64,000 nt of DNA from positions 390,269 to 454,268 of the forward strand of contig NZ_JACGZW010000010.1 in assembly GCF_014145675.1 (NCBI RefSeq), given 5' to 3'. Source of the DNA: Amycolatopsis dendrobii. Its GTDB lineage: Bacteria > Actinomycetota > Actinomycetes > Mycobacteriales > Pseudonocardiaceae. The notes below the pieces were generated by a model. That model ran no database searches. It saw nothing but the letters and a program-made list of their open reading frames with translations, and was not told the origin of the DNA. This document shows positions 55,999 to 64,000 of the stretch, in pieces (position 1 is the stretch's first letter; each line of letters begins with the position of its first letter). The position numbers were made by a program, and so were the translations under genes.

Positions 55999-58900
55999 GT
56001 GCGATTCGGCATCCTGGGGCCCTTGGCCGTGAGCAGCGACGACGGCCGGCCGGTGCGGGTACCCGAGGCCAAGGTCCGGACCCTGCTCGCGGTCCTGCTC
56101 GTGCACGAGGGCGCTCCGGTGTCGGCGGACCGGCTGGCCGACGACCTGTGGGGCGACCGGCTGCCCGGCAATCCGGTCAACACCCTGCAGACGAAGGTCT
56201 CGCAGCTGCGCCGCGCGCTCGAACGCGGCGAACCGGGATCCGGCGGCGCGCTGGTGCACCAGGCCCCGGGCTACGTCCTGCGGACCGGACCGGAAGCGGT
56301 GGACGCCGGACGCTTCCGTGCGTTGACCGCGGCGGCGAGCACGGCGGAGGACCCGCGGTCGAAGGCCGATCTGCTCACCGAGGCGCTGGCGCTGTGGCGA
56401 GGTCCGACGCTCGCCGAGTTCGCCGACGAAGCCTTCGCGCAGCCGGTGCTCCAGCGGCTCGAAGAGGATCGCCTTGCCGCGCAGGAAAACCTCGCCGACG
56501 CGCGGCTCGCGCTCGGCGAACATGCCGCGCTGACCGCGGAACTCGCCGACCTCGTCCGGCAGCATCCGCTGCGCGAACGCCTGCGCGCTCTCCAGTTGCG
56601 CGCGCTGTACGCGGCGGGGCGGCAGAGCGAGGCGCTGGCCTCCTACGACGAACTCCGCCGCCTTCTCGCCGACGAGCTGGGCCTCGATCCCGGCCCTGAG
56701 CTGACCGCGCTGCACCGGTCGATCCTGGCGCAGGACCCGGCCCTGACCGCCGTCGTCCCGCAGCTTCCGGTCCCGCTCACCGAACTCGTCGGCCGGACCG
56801 CCGCGACCAAGGCGGTCAGCACGCTCGTCCGCGAATCCCGGCTGGTGACGCTCACCGGACCCGGCGGCGTCGGCAAGACCCGGCTCGCGCTGGAGACCGC
56901 GCACCGGCTCGGCGGCGACTTCGCCGCGGGAGCGTGGCTCGTGGAACTGACCGGCATGGACCGGCACGAATGCGCGCTGAGCCAGTGCCCGCCGATCGAG
57001 TGGGTGGTGGAGGCGATCGCCGCGACGCTGGGGATCCGGGACGCGGCGGCGCCCGCCCAGGCGGATCCGGTGCAACGGCTGGCGGAGTCCTTGCGCGGCA
57101 AGGAAACCCTCATCGTCCTGGACAATTGCGAACAGCTGATCGAGCCGGTCGCGGCGACCGCCGCCCGGCTGCTGGCGGCCGCGCCCGGGCTGCGGATCCT
57201 CGCCACCAGCCGGGAACCGCTCGGGCTCGCCGGGGAAACGCAGTTCCCGGTCCCGCCGCTGGACCACGACAGCGCCGCTCAGCTGTTCGCCGCACGGGTC
57301 GCCGACACCGGGTTCACTGTGGACAGTGCCGACGCGGCCGCGGTCGCCGAGATTTGCCGGAAACTGGACGGATTGCCGCTGGCGCTCGAACTCGCCGCGA
57401 CCCGCGTGCGCGCGTTGGGCGTGCCGGAGTTGCTGCGCCGCCTGGACGACCGGTTCCGCCTGCTGGACACCGCCCGCCGGGGGATGCCCGCCCGGCAGCA
57501 GACGCTGCGCGCGCTGATCGACTGGAGCTGGGAACTCCTGAGCGAACCGGAACGCCTTGTGCTGCAACGGTTGTCGGTGCACACCGAGGATTGCTCGCTG
57601 GACGCGGCCGAGGCGGTCTGCGCGGGCGACGGCGTCGAAGAGGGCGAGGTGCTGGGTCTGCTGGCGAAGCTCGTCGACCGTTCGCTGGTCGTGCCCGCGA
57701 ACACCGGCGCGCCGCGGTACCGGCTGCTCGAATCGGTGGCGGTGTACGGCTTGGAACGCCTCCGCGAAGCCGGTGCGGTCGAGATGACGCGGCGTCGGCA
57801 CGCGGAGTATTACGTCGCGCTCGCCGGTACCGCGGACGCCGGTCTGCGCGCCCCGGACCAACGACGCTGGCTGCAGCGGCTCGACGCGGACCTGCCGAAT
57901 CTCCGTGCCGCGGCGGAGAACCTGGCCGGCTGGGGGAGCGCCAACGACGCGTTGCGGCTGGCGAACCGGCTGGCCTGGTACCGATTCCTGCGCGGTCGGA
58001 CCGCCGAGGCGATGCGCTCCCTGCGCGCCGCCCTCAGCCTGCCCGGCGGCGACGCTGACCTGCGGGCGGAAGCGCAGGCGACGCTCACCGCGCTCGGCAT
58101 CCTCGCCGGCGACCGGCCCGACTGGCGTCCGGTGGCCGAGCTGCCGGCAAGTGCCCGGGCCAAATGGTTCATCGGCTACGCACTGTCCACAGTGGCTGAT
58201 CTGGCCGGTGCGGAACCGCTGACTCTGGACGCCCTCGCCGCCTTCGAAGCCGTCGACGACCGGTGGGGAATCGCGGCGGCCAGCGGTGACCGGGCGAGCC
58301 AGGCGCTGTCGAGAGGCGATGTCGCGGGAGCGTGGCGGTACGCCGATCGCTGTGCGGAACTGTTCGCCGAAATCGGCGACAAATGGGGTCAGCTGCAGGC
58401 GATTTTCGCGCGGGGCGCACTCAGTTCTCTTGCCGGGAACTATGCGCGCGCCGAGGAGGTCCACGTCGAAGGACTGCGGATCGCCGAGGAACTGGGCTTG
58501 TGGCCGGAAGCGTCGTACCAGCTGTCGTGGCTAGGCCGGGTTTCCCTGCTGCGCAAGGACTACGCCGCCGCCCGGGAACTGCATGACCGGGCTCGCGAGG
58601 TCGCCGCGGAGCACGGCTTCACGCCGGGGGAGATGTACGCGCTGACCGGGCTTGCTCTCGGCGCCCGGCGCGAGGGCGACCTCGATCTCGCCGAGCGGCA
58701 TTTGCGGACGCTGCTCGAGTGGAACAAGCAGGTCGATTTCGAACCGGGCAACACGTTGATCCTCGCGGAACTCGGTTTCGCCGCGGAATTGCGCGGAGAT
58801 CCGGACACCGCGCTGCGACGGCAGCAGGAAGGGTACGAAATCGCGCACCGGACGGGAGATCCGCGCGCGATCGCGTTGGCGCTGGAGGGTTTGGCGGGTG

Positions 58901-59166
58901 CGCACGCGCTGGCCGGTGCGCCTCGCGAAGCCGCGCGGTTGCTGGGCGCGGCTGCTGCTGCCCGTGCTGGGGTCGGGGCCCCGCTGCCTGCGGCGGAGCG
59001 CGGGGACGTCGACCGGATCACCGCCCGTGCGAGCGAGGTTCTCGGCGCGGCGGAGTTCGCGGCCGAGTTCCACGCGGGCGGTGCGCGAGGGTTCTCAGAA
59101 GACCGGCCGCTGGTTCCCGTACCCGGTCGCCTGCTCGAAAGCGTGCGCGGCCCGCAACAGCCCTAG
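55999..59166 (+). CDS. AfsR/SARP-family transcriptional regulator with BTAD, NB-ARC-like ATPase and TPR-like domain
   Basis: A 1055-residue protein. An OmpR-type winged helix (about 1-95, FGILGPLAVSSDDGRPVRVP) is followed by a bacterial transcriptional activation domain (about 95-245, LWRGPTLAEFADEAFAQPVL). An NB-ARC-like STAND ATPase has Walker A GPGGVGKTR near 288 and Walker B LIVLDNCEQL. TPR-like helices fill the last 400 residues. Such proteins switch on secondary-metabolite clusters. GTG 55999 has no ribosome binding site. Divergent from two imine reductases, the likely targets. The 3' end overlaps the amidase gene by 72 nt. Confidence 0.92.
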   Translation: MRFGILGPLAVSSDDGRPVRVPEAKVRTLLAVLLVHEGAPVSADRLADDLWGDRLPGNPVNTLQTKVSQLRRALERGEPGSGGALVHQAPGYVLRTGPEAVDAGRFRALTAAASTAEDPRSKADLLTEALALWRGPTLAEFADEAFAQPVLQRLEEDRLAAQENLADARLALGEHAALTAELADLVRQHPLRERLRALQLRALYAAGRQSEALASYDELRRLLADELGLDPGPELTALHRSILAQDPALTAVVPQLPVPLTELVGRTAATKAVSTLVRESRLVTLTGPGGVGKTRLALETAHRLGGDFAAGAWLVELTGMDRHECALSQCPPIEWVVEAIAATLGIRDAAAPAQADPVQRLAESLRGKETLIVLDNCEQLIEPVAATAARLLAAAPGLRILATSREPLGLAGETQFPVPPLDHDSAAQLFAARVADTGFTVDSADAAAVAEICRKLDGLPLALELAATRVRALGVPELLRRLDDRFRLLDTARRGMPARQQTLRALIDWSWELLSEPERLVLQRLSVHTEDCSLDAAEAVCAGDGVEEGEVLGLLAKLVDRSLVVPANTGAPRYRLLESVAVYGLERLREAGAVEMTRRRHAEYYVALAGTADAGLRAPDQRRWLQRLDADLPNLRAAAENLAGWGSANDALRLANRLAWYRFLRGRTAEAMRSLRAALSLPGGDADLRAEAQATLTALGILAGDRPDWRPVAELPASARAKWFIGYALSTVADLAGAEPLTLDALAAFEAVDDRWGIAAASGDRASQALSRGDVAGAWRYADRCAELFAEIGDKWGQLQAIFARGALSSLAGNYARAEEVHVEGLRIAEELGLWPEASYQLSWLGRVSLLRKDYAAARELHDRAREVAAEHGFTPGEMYALTGLALGARREGDLDLAERHLRTLLEWNKQVDFEPGNTLILAELGFAAELRGDPDTALRRQQEGYEIAHRTGDPRAIALALEGLAGAHALAGAPREAARLLGAAAAARAGVGAPLPAAERGDVDRITARASEVLGAAEFAAEFHAGGARGFSEDRPLVPVPGRLLESVRGPQQP

Positions 59167-60507
59167 TTCGCCCCGCACCGGCGCGATGATCTGGAGCCCC
59201 ACCGGACGTCCGTCGCCGGTGAACCCCGCGGGCACCGACAGCGCCGGGCAGCCGGTCGCCGAGATCGAGTACGCCGAGCGCATCCACTCCAGATAGTCGT
59301 GCATCGGTTGCCCGGCAACGGTTTCCGGATACTCCCATTCGACCGGGAACGGCGGCACCTGGCTCACCGGCGCGAGCAGCAGGTCGTACTGCGTGAAGAA
59401 CTCGCGCATCCCGGTGATGAGTTCCAGCTGCCGCGTTTGCGCGCGGGCGATGTCGGCGCCGGAAAGCGTTGCGCCGAAGGCGATGTTGTCGGCGAGCGTC
59501 TGCTTCATCTTGCCCGGATGCTCTTCGAGCAGACCGCTGAACCCGGCGTGGAAAAGCCAGCCGCGCAGGGTTCGGAACACTTCGTCGGCTGAGGCGAGAT
59601 CCGGGCAGGCCGGTTCGACGCGGCAGCCGAGTTCGGCGAACACCTGCACCGCTGGTTCCAGCACGGCGCTGACGGCCGGGTCGACCGGCAGCCCGCCCAG
59701 ATCGGGCGACCACGCCACGCGCAGCCCGGCGAGGTCGGCGTCGAGCGATCCGGCGAACGGCGCGGCGGGCTCGTCGAGCGAGATCGGGTTGCGCTCGTCG
59801 TGCCCGGCGATCACGGAGAGGAGCAGCGCGACGTCGGCGACCGTCCGGCCCATCGGCCCCTGCACGCCCAGCGCCTCCCAGGGCAGCGTCGCGGGCCAGG
59901 TCGGCACGCGTCCTGGCGACGGACGCAGGCCGACGACGTTGCAGAACGAAGCCGGATTGCGCAGCGAACCACCCATGTCGCTGCCCTCGGCGAGCGGTTG
60001 CAGACCCGCGGCCAGCGCGGCCGCCGCTCCGCCGCTGCTGCCGCCCGCGGACAGCTCCCGCCGGTACGGGTTGCGCGTGGCCCCGAACACCGGGTTCATC
60101 GTGTGCGAACCGGCCCCGAACTCCGGCGCGTTCGTCTTGCCGAGCGTGATCGCGCCCGCGTTCCGGATCCGCTCGACGACGAGAGTGTCGCTGCCGGGGA
60201 CGTGGTCGGCGAAAATGGGGGAGCCGTAGGTGGTGCGGACCCCGGCGACGTCGTGCGTGTCCTTGTGCGCCACCGGGATCCCGTGCAGCGGACCGGCCTC
60301 CTCGCCGCGCGCGAGCCGTTCGTCGGCGGCCGCGGCCTCGCTCAGCGCGCGCTCGGCGGTGAGCGTGACGATGGCGTTGATCTGGGGGTTGACCTGCTCG
60401 ATCCGGTCGAGATGCGCCTGCAGCACCTCGCGGGCGGACAGTTCGCGGACGCGCAGCCGCCGGGCCAGTTCGCGGGCGGGCAAGTAGCAGATCTCCTCAG
60501 CGCTCAC
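59095..60507 (-). CDS. Amidase (amidase-signature family)
   Basis: A 470-residue amidase. The Ser-Ser-Lys triad is visible: Lys in VAHKDTHDV, the cis-Ser in GSDMGGSLR and the nucleophile in SAGGSSGGAAAALAAG. Length and the SAEEICYLPARELARRLRVR start are typical. GTG 60507 has AAGGACG upstream. It is divergent from the AsnC-type regulator, which probably controls it. Substrate cannot be predicted; related genes hydrolyse aliphatic or aromatic amides. Confidence 0.92.
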   Translation of the reverse strand: MSAEEICYLPARELARRLRVRELSAREVLQAHLDRIEQVNPQINAIVTLTAERALSEAAAADERLARGEEAGPLHGIPVAHKDTHDVAGVRTTYGSPIFADHVPGSDTLVVERIRNAGAITLGKTNAPEFGAGSHTMNPVFGATRNPYRRELSAGGSSGGAAAALAAGLQPLAEGSDMGGSLRNPASFCNVVGLRPSPGRVPTWPATLPWEALGVQGPMGRTVADVALLLSVIAGHDERNPISLDEPAAPFAGSLDADLAGLRVAWSPDLGGLPVDPAVSAVLEPAVQVFAELGCRVEPACPDLASADEVFRTLRGWLFHAGFSGLLEEHPGKMKQTLADNIAFGATLSGADIARAQTRQLELITGMREFFTQYDLLLAPVSQVPPFPVEWEYPETVAGQPMHDYLEWMRSAYSISATGCPALSVPAGFTGDGRPVGLQIIAPVRGELGLLRAAHAFEQATGYGNQRPVF

Positions 60508-60597
60508 TGTCGTCCTTCCTGACCCCGATGTCCGTTCGCGACGTCAGCTTCGCGCGCGGTGCTGGGGTCAGACAAGACCTGCTCGACAAATGACGGA

Positions 60598-60619
60598 ATC
60601 AGCCAGAGTATTGGCTGAT
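60598..60619. promoter_or_regulatory. Inverted repeat overlapping the start codon of the AsnC-type gene
   Basis: ATCAGCCA (60598-60605) and TGGCTGAT (60612-60619) flank an AT-rich 6-nt centre. The right arm covers the ATG at 60618. AsnC/Lrp proteins bind such sites and repress their own genes. A second, widely spaced pair CTGACCCC (60519-60526) and GGGGTCAG (60564-60571) lies in the same divergent region. Confidence 0.6.
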
Positions 60620-61583
60620 GACCGCACGGTTGGACCCGCTCGACCGCCGGATCGCCGGCGCGCTGCAAGTCGACGGCCGCGCGTCCTGGCGGCGGATCGC
60701 GGAGGTGCTGGACGCGCCGGAGCGCACGGTGGCCCGTCGCGGGACGCACCTGCTGCGTACGGGCGTCGTGACGGTCGTCGCCGTTTCGCCGCACGGGGTG
60801 CCGCTGCTGGTGCGCGGCCGTTGCCGGGCCGGTCTCGGCCGTCCCGCGGGGACCGCGCTCGCGGGACGGCCGGAAACGAGCTTCTGCTACCTGATCACCG
60901 GACAGGGCGAACTGGTCGCCGAGGTCTTCTGCGACCGCAATCGGCTCCCGACTTTCATGTTCGACGAGATGGCGGCAATCCCCGGCTTGCACGATCTGAC
61001 GGCCGATACCGTCACGCGCTACTACCGCACCATCCACGAATGGCAGCCCGGCCTGCTGAGCCCGGCCGAGACGGAGGCGATCTCGTCGCTGCCGCAGCCG
61101 ACTCCGCAGCCCCGGCAGCCCGACGGCGTCGCCTTCAGCAGCGACGAACGCGCCATCGTGCGCGCGTTGCGCGAGGACGGCCGACGGACCCACGAGGAAC
61201 TCGCCCGCGCCGCCGGGATCTCGGAATCGACCGTCCGTCGCCGGCTGGAAGCGTTGCGGCGGGAGGAAAAGGTGTTCATCCGGGCGGTGGTGGAACCGGC
61301 CGTGCTCGGGCTGCCGGTCGAGGCGCTGCTGTGGATCCGCTGCCGTCCGCACGACGTCGACGGCATCGGACGCGCGCTGCTGGGCTCGCCGTACGTGCGC
61401 TACGCGGCGGCGATGACGGGCGAGTACCAGCTGCTCGCTGACGTGACCTTGCCCGACATCGCCGCATTGCACGAGTTCGTCGGCAGTTCCGGCTGGTCCC
61501 GGCAGGCGGATTCGGTGCATACCGGGGTGGTCCTGAAGGCGTTGAAGCGCAGCAGCGTCCTCGCGCCCGAACTGCGCTCCTGA
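60618..61583 (+). CDS. Double-domain Lrp/AsnC-family regulator
   Basis: A 321-residue protein with two complete AsnC units. Each unit has a helix-turn-helix (LDRRIAGALQVDGRASWRRI at about 7-26 and RAIVRALREDGRRTHEELAR near 178) followed by a RAM-like ligand domain. Single AsnC proteins are about 150 residues, so this is a tandem fusion acting as a built-in dimer. Divergent from the amidase gene, with a palindrome over its own start. It ends 4 nt from the convergent helR gene. Confidence 0.9.
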   Translation: MTARLDPLDRRIAGALQVDGRASWRRIAEVLDAPERTVARRGTHLLRTGVVTVVAVSPHGVPLLVRGRCRAGLGRPAGTALAGRPETSFCYLITGQGELVAEVFCDRNRLPTFMFDEMAAIPGLHDLTADTVTRYYRTIHEWQPGLLSPAETEAISSLPQPTPQPRQPDGVAFSSDERAIVRALREDGRRTHEELARAAGISESTVRRRLEALRREEKVFIRAVVEPAVLGLPVEALLWIRCRPHDVDGIGRALLGSPYVRYAAAMTGEYQLLADVTLPDIAALHEFVGSSGWSRQADSVHTGVVLKALKRSSVLAPELRS

Positions 61584-61587
61584 CCGG

Positions 61588-63759
61588 CTAGCCGCGTTCC
61601 TCCAGTCCGTTCAGCACCGACGGCAACGCGCCGCGGTGCAGGACGCCGAGCCGTTGTGTCGCCCGGGTCAGCGCGACATACAGCTCGGCCGCGCCGCGCG
61701 GACCGTCCTCGAGAATCCGGTCCGGGTCCACGAGAAGCACGGCGTCGTACTCCAGCCCCTTCGTCTCCGCCGCCGCCACCGCGCCCGCCACGTCCGGCGG
61801 CCCGATCACGACGCTCGTCCCTTCCCGGCCCGCCTCGTCGCGGACGAAGTCCTCGACCGCGGCGGGCAATTCGTCGTCAGTGACCTTCCGCGACCACGGC
61901 CGGACCCCGCACGCGCGCACCGATTCCGGCGGCTCGGCCCCGGGCGCGAACTCGGCCAGCACCGCCGCCGCGACGGCCATGATTTCCGCCGGGGTGCGGT
62001 AGTTGACGGTGAGCGAACGGTAGGCCCAGCGGCCCGGGACGTACGGATCCAGCATCGTGCCCCAGTCGAGCGCACCCGCCGCCGACCGCCGCTGCGCCAG
62101 GTCGCCGACCACCGTGAACGACCGGCTCGGGCACCGCCGCATCAGCGCCCGCCAGTCCATTTCGGACAGTTCCTGGGCCTCGTCGACCACGACGTGGCGG
62201 TAGGTCCAGTCCCGGTCCGCCGCGGCGCGTTCGGCGAGGTCGCGGGTGTCGGACTCGACGAAGCGCTCGGCCAGGTCGGTGTCGTAGAGCAGGTGCTCGG
62301 CGGACAGGCCGATGTCCTCGTCCATCTCCTCGCGGTCGAGCCGCATGATGTCCAGCACGCCGGCCGCGTACTCGGCCTCCGCCTCGCGTTCGGCCGCGTC
62401 CTCCTTCTGTTTCGCCCGGTCCGGCGCCTTGCCGAGGAGGTCGATCAGCTCGTCCAGGAGCGGGACGTCCGACACCGTCCACGGCTCGCCCGGCTCGCGC
62501 AGCAGCGCCTCGTCGGCCCCGGCCGCGGCGAGCCGCGCGGGGGAGGAGTACAGCGTGGTCAGCAGGCTTTCCGGGGTCAGGATCGGCCAGAGGCGGTCGA
62601 TCGCCTTGACGAACGCCGGGTCGGCGAGGAGCTCGTTGACGAGCGTGGACCGGAGGTCCTCCCATTCCTCCTTGTCGTCGCGTGTGAGCCACCCGCGCCC
62701 GATGCGGGCCATGGCGCGTTCGGTGAGCACATACGTGACGATCTCGACGAACACCGCCCGCGCCTCGTTGTGCGGCCGCCCGCTTTGGCGCGCCTCGTCA
62801 CGGGCCCACTCGGCGGTCGCCGCGTCGATCCGGACGGTGGTGTCGCGCAGTTCGATCAGGATCGGCTCCTCGGGCAGCTCCTGCCGGTCCGCGACCGCCG
62901 CGTCGAGGACGTCGAGCATCCGCAGCGACCCCTTGAACAGCGCGATGTCCGGCTCGTCCTCGGCGTGCGCCCGTAGCCCCGGGAGCAGCCCGCCCGGGGT
63001 GGTGAACACCACGTCGGACTCGCCGAGCGACGGCAGCACGCGCCCGATGTGGTTCAGGAACGACGGATTCGGCCCGAGGACGAGCACGCCGTGGCGCTCC
63101 ATCCGCTCGCGCTGCGTGTAGAGCAGATACGCGACGCGGTGGAGCGCCACGACGGTTTTCCCGGTTCCCGGCCCTCCCTCGATGACCAGGACGCCAGGAT
63201 GGTCGAGCCGGATGATGCGGTCCTGCTCGGCCTGGATCGTCGCGACGATGTCCCGCATGCCCTCGCCGCGGGGCGCGTTGACCGCGGCGAGCAGGGCGTC
63301 GTTCTCCTCGCCGCTGCCCGGCCTGCCGAAGACCTCGTCGGTGAACGAGGCGACCTGCCGTCCGCGGGTGTGGAATTGCCGCCGTCGCCGCATGTTTTCG
63401 GGCGTGGCCGCGGTCGCGGTGTAAAACGCGCTCGACGCCGGCGCGCGCCAGTCGAGAAGCACGGGTTTGTACTCGTCGTCCTCGTCGAAAAGCCCGATCC
63501 GGCCGATGTAGGAATGGTCGCCTTCGAGCGTGTCGAGCCGCCCGAAACACAACCCGGAGTCGGCGACCGAAAGCCGCCGCGTTTCGCGCGTGAGCGCGCG
63601 CACCTCGACGTCGCGCTCGCCCGGAGCCTCGTCGTTTCGTTTGAGGGCAGCGGTGTAGCGCTCCTTGGCCCGCTTGCGCTCGCCGTCGAGCCGCCGGTAC
63701 AGGCCGGCGACATAGTCCTGTTCGGACCGCAGTTCTTCTTCGTACCCCTGAGTTGACAA
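61588..63759 (-). CDS. helR: UvrD-like helicase of the HelD/HelR type (RNA-polymerase recycling factor)
   Basis: A 723-residue protein. The N-terminal coiled coil (ELRSEQDYVAGLYRRLDGER) precedes a 1A domain with Walker A GGPGTGKTVVALHR. VVVDEAQELSEMDW is Walker B, NYRTPAEIM motif IV, and ETKGLEYDAVLLVDP with ALTRATQRL the final helicase motifs. This fits the HelD/HelR group, which removes stalled RNA polymerase and in Streptomyces HelR gives rifamycin tolerance by dissociating the drug from RNA polymerase. I choose TTG 63759 (before STQGYEEEL) since GAGGGG precedes it and it fits the family length; an upstream GTG at 63846 would add 29 residues. I did not see a rifamycin-associated palindrome upstream. 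Confidence 0.88.
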   Translation of the reverse strand: MSTQGYEEELRSEQDYVAGLYRRLDGERKRAKERYTAALKRNDEAPGERDVEVRALTRETRRLSVADSGLCFGRLDTLEGDHSYIGRIGLFDEDDEYKPVLLDWRAPASSAFYTATAATPENMRRRRQFHTRGRQVASFTDEVFGRPGSGEENDALLAAVNAPRGEGMRDIVATIQAEQDRIIRLDHPGVLVIEGGPGTGKTVVALHRVAYLLYTQRERMERHGVLVLGPNPSFLNHIGRVLPSLGESDVVFTTPGGLLPGLRAHAEDEPDIALFKGSLRMLDVLDAAVADRQELPEEPILIELRDTTVRIDAATAEWARDEARQSGRPHNEARAVFVEIVTYVLTERAMARIGRGWLTRDDKEEWEDLRSTLVNELLADPAFVKAIDRLWPILTPESLLTTLYSSPARLAAAGADEALLREPGEPWTVSDVPLLDELIDLLGKAPDRAKQKEDAAEREAEAEYAAGVLDIMRLDREEMDEDIGLSAEHLLYDTDLAERFVESDTRDLAERAAADRDWTYRHVVVDEAQELSEMDWRALMRRCPSRSFTVVGDLAQRRSAAGALDWGTMLDPYVPGRWAYRSLTVNYRTPAEIMAVAAAVLAEFAPGAEPPESVRACGVRPWSRKVTDDELPAAVEDFVRDEAGREGTSVVIGPPDVAGAVAAAETKGLEYDAVLLVDPDRILEDGPRGAAELYVALTRATQRLGVLHRGALPSVLNGLEERG

Positions 63760-63905
63760 GTGCCCCTCGCTGCTGTTATTCTGAACCCAGATTCGGCGCG
63801 AACTTCTGATTGCCTGGTGAAGACGCGTCGATTTTTTATTGTCCACCTTCTGTCAAGGGGTGGGTGGACTGGTCTTTTCGTGCGGCGTTTCTGGCCTGTG
63901 GTTGC

Positions 63906-63957
63906 TGCGTGGGTCGGCGGGTTGCGTGGGTCGGCGGGTTGCGTGGGTCGGCGGGGT
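63906..63957. repeat. 17-bp tandem repeat, three copies
   Basis: TGCGTGGGTCGGCGGGT is repeated three times (63906-63922, 63923-63939, 63940-63957 with one extra G) immediately before a run of 16 G. Probably low-quality sequence at a contig edge. Confidence 0.6.
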
Positions 63958-64000
63958 GGGGGGGGGGGGGGGGTGTGTTGGGGTGGGGGGCGGGGGGGGG

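Noticed and set aside
1..64000. Search for tRNA, rRNA, CRISPR arrays, phage integrase and attachment sites
   Set aside because: Nothing with the expected secondary-structure or motif pattern was seen by eye; no tRNA-like T-arm consensus next to an acceptor stem was found.

Overview
The window reads as chromosome of a high-GC actinomycete, most likely a member of the Pseudonocardiaceae close to Amycolatopsis. The evidence is very GC-rich DNA, frequent GTG and TTG starts, 4-nt stop/start overlaps, a Streptomyces-style gas-vesicle operon, a nicotinoprotein (NDMA-dependent) methanol dehydrogenase with a mycofactocin methyltransferase beside it, and a HelD/HelR helicase. The genus call is inference. 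The right end (about 63.9-64 kb) is low-complexity G-runs that look like a contig edge.

Region 1 (0.3-12.8 kb) is an alcohol-oxidation island. It holds a Ni/Co permease, divergent from a methanol:NDMA-oxidoreductase-type gene (mno). After mno come a CoxD-like AAA ATPase and a CoxE-like VWA protein, both with His-rich tracts, then an MftM-like methyltransferase and a GPR1/FUN34/YaaH-type permease. On the opposite strand lie a second iron-type alcohol dehydrogenase, a GAF histidine kinase and a LuxR-type response regulator. A GAF transcription factor and a DUF779 protein complete it. An 18-bp palindrome occurs twice upstream of mno and once between the second dehydrogenase and the GAF regulator, which suggests a common regulator.

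Region 2 (12.8-16.3 kb) is decaying DNA with two transposase remnants, a lipoprotein and a secreted I36-type inhibitor. Region 3 (16.5-21.8 kb) holds a vanadium-haloperoxidase-like enzyme divergent from a redox operon: ECF sigma factor, membrane Rieske protein, cupredoxin lipoprotein, metallophosphoesterase and a membrane protein. The Rieske protein sits where an anti-sigma factor normally does. Region 4 (22-31.9 kb) has a Nudix enzyme, a Pls/PosA-like membrane protein without an adenylation domain, a methyltransferase pseudogene, MurJ, an MFS exporter, a tiny gene encoding five GNEWxR repeats next to a membrane diguanylate cyclase, a zinc ribbon and a stand-alone Prim-Pol domain.

Region 5 (32-52 kb) looks like a stress-regulon block. 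It has a Clp ATPase with a Na+/H+ antiporter, a HesB/IscA-like protein, LigD split into three overlapping genes, a trypsin-like protease, the complete gvpOAFGYZJLSK operon, hydrolases and a three-subunit molybdenum aldehyde oxidase. Several of these have a GNNT-N15/16-GGGTA(T/C/A/G) promoter of sigma-B type, and three such promoters sit so close to the start codon that the mRNA is probably leaderless.

Region 6 (52-64 kb) has a degraded HEAT-repeat gene, a small secreted protein, an ArsR-type regulator, two tandem imine-reductase-like genes beside a large AfsR/SARP-type regulator, an amidase divergent from a double-domain AsnC regulator, and a HelR-like helicase. Several convergent gene pairs are separated by perfect hairpins acting as probable bidirectional terminators.
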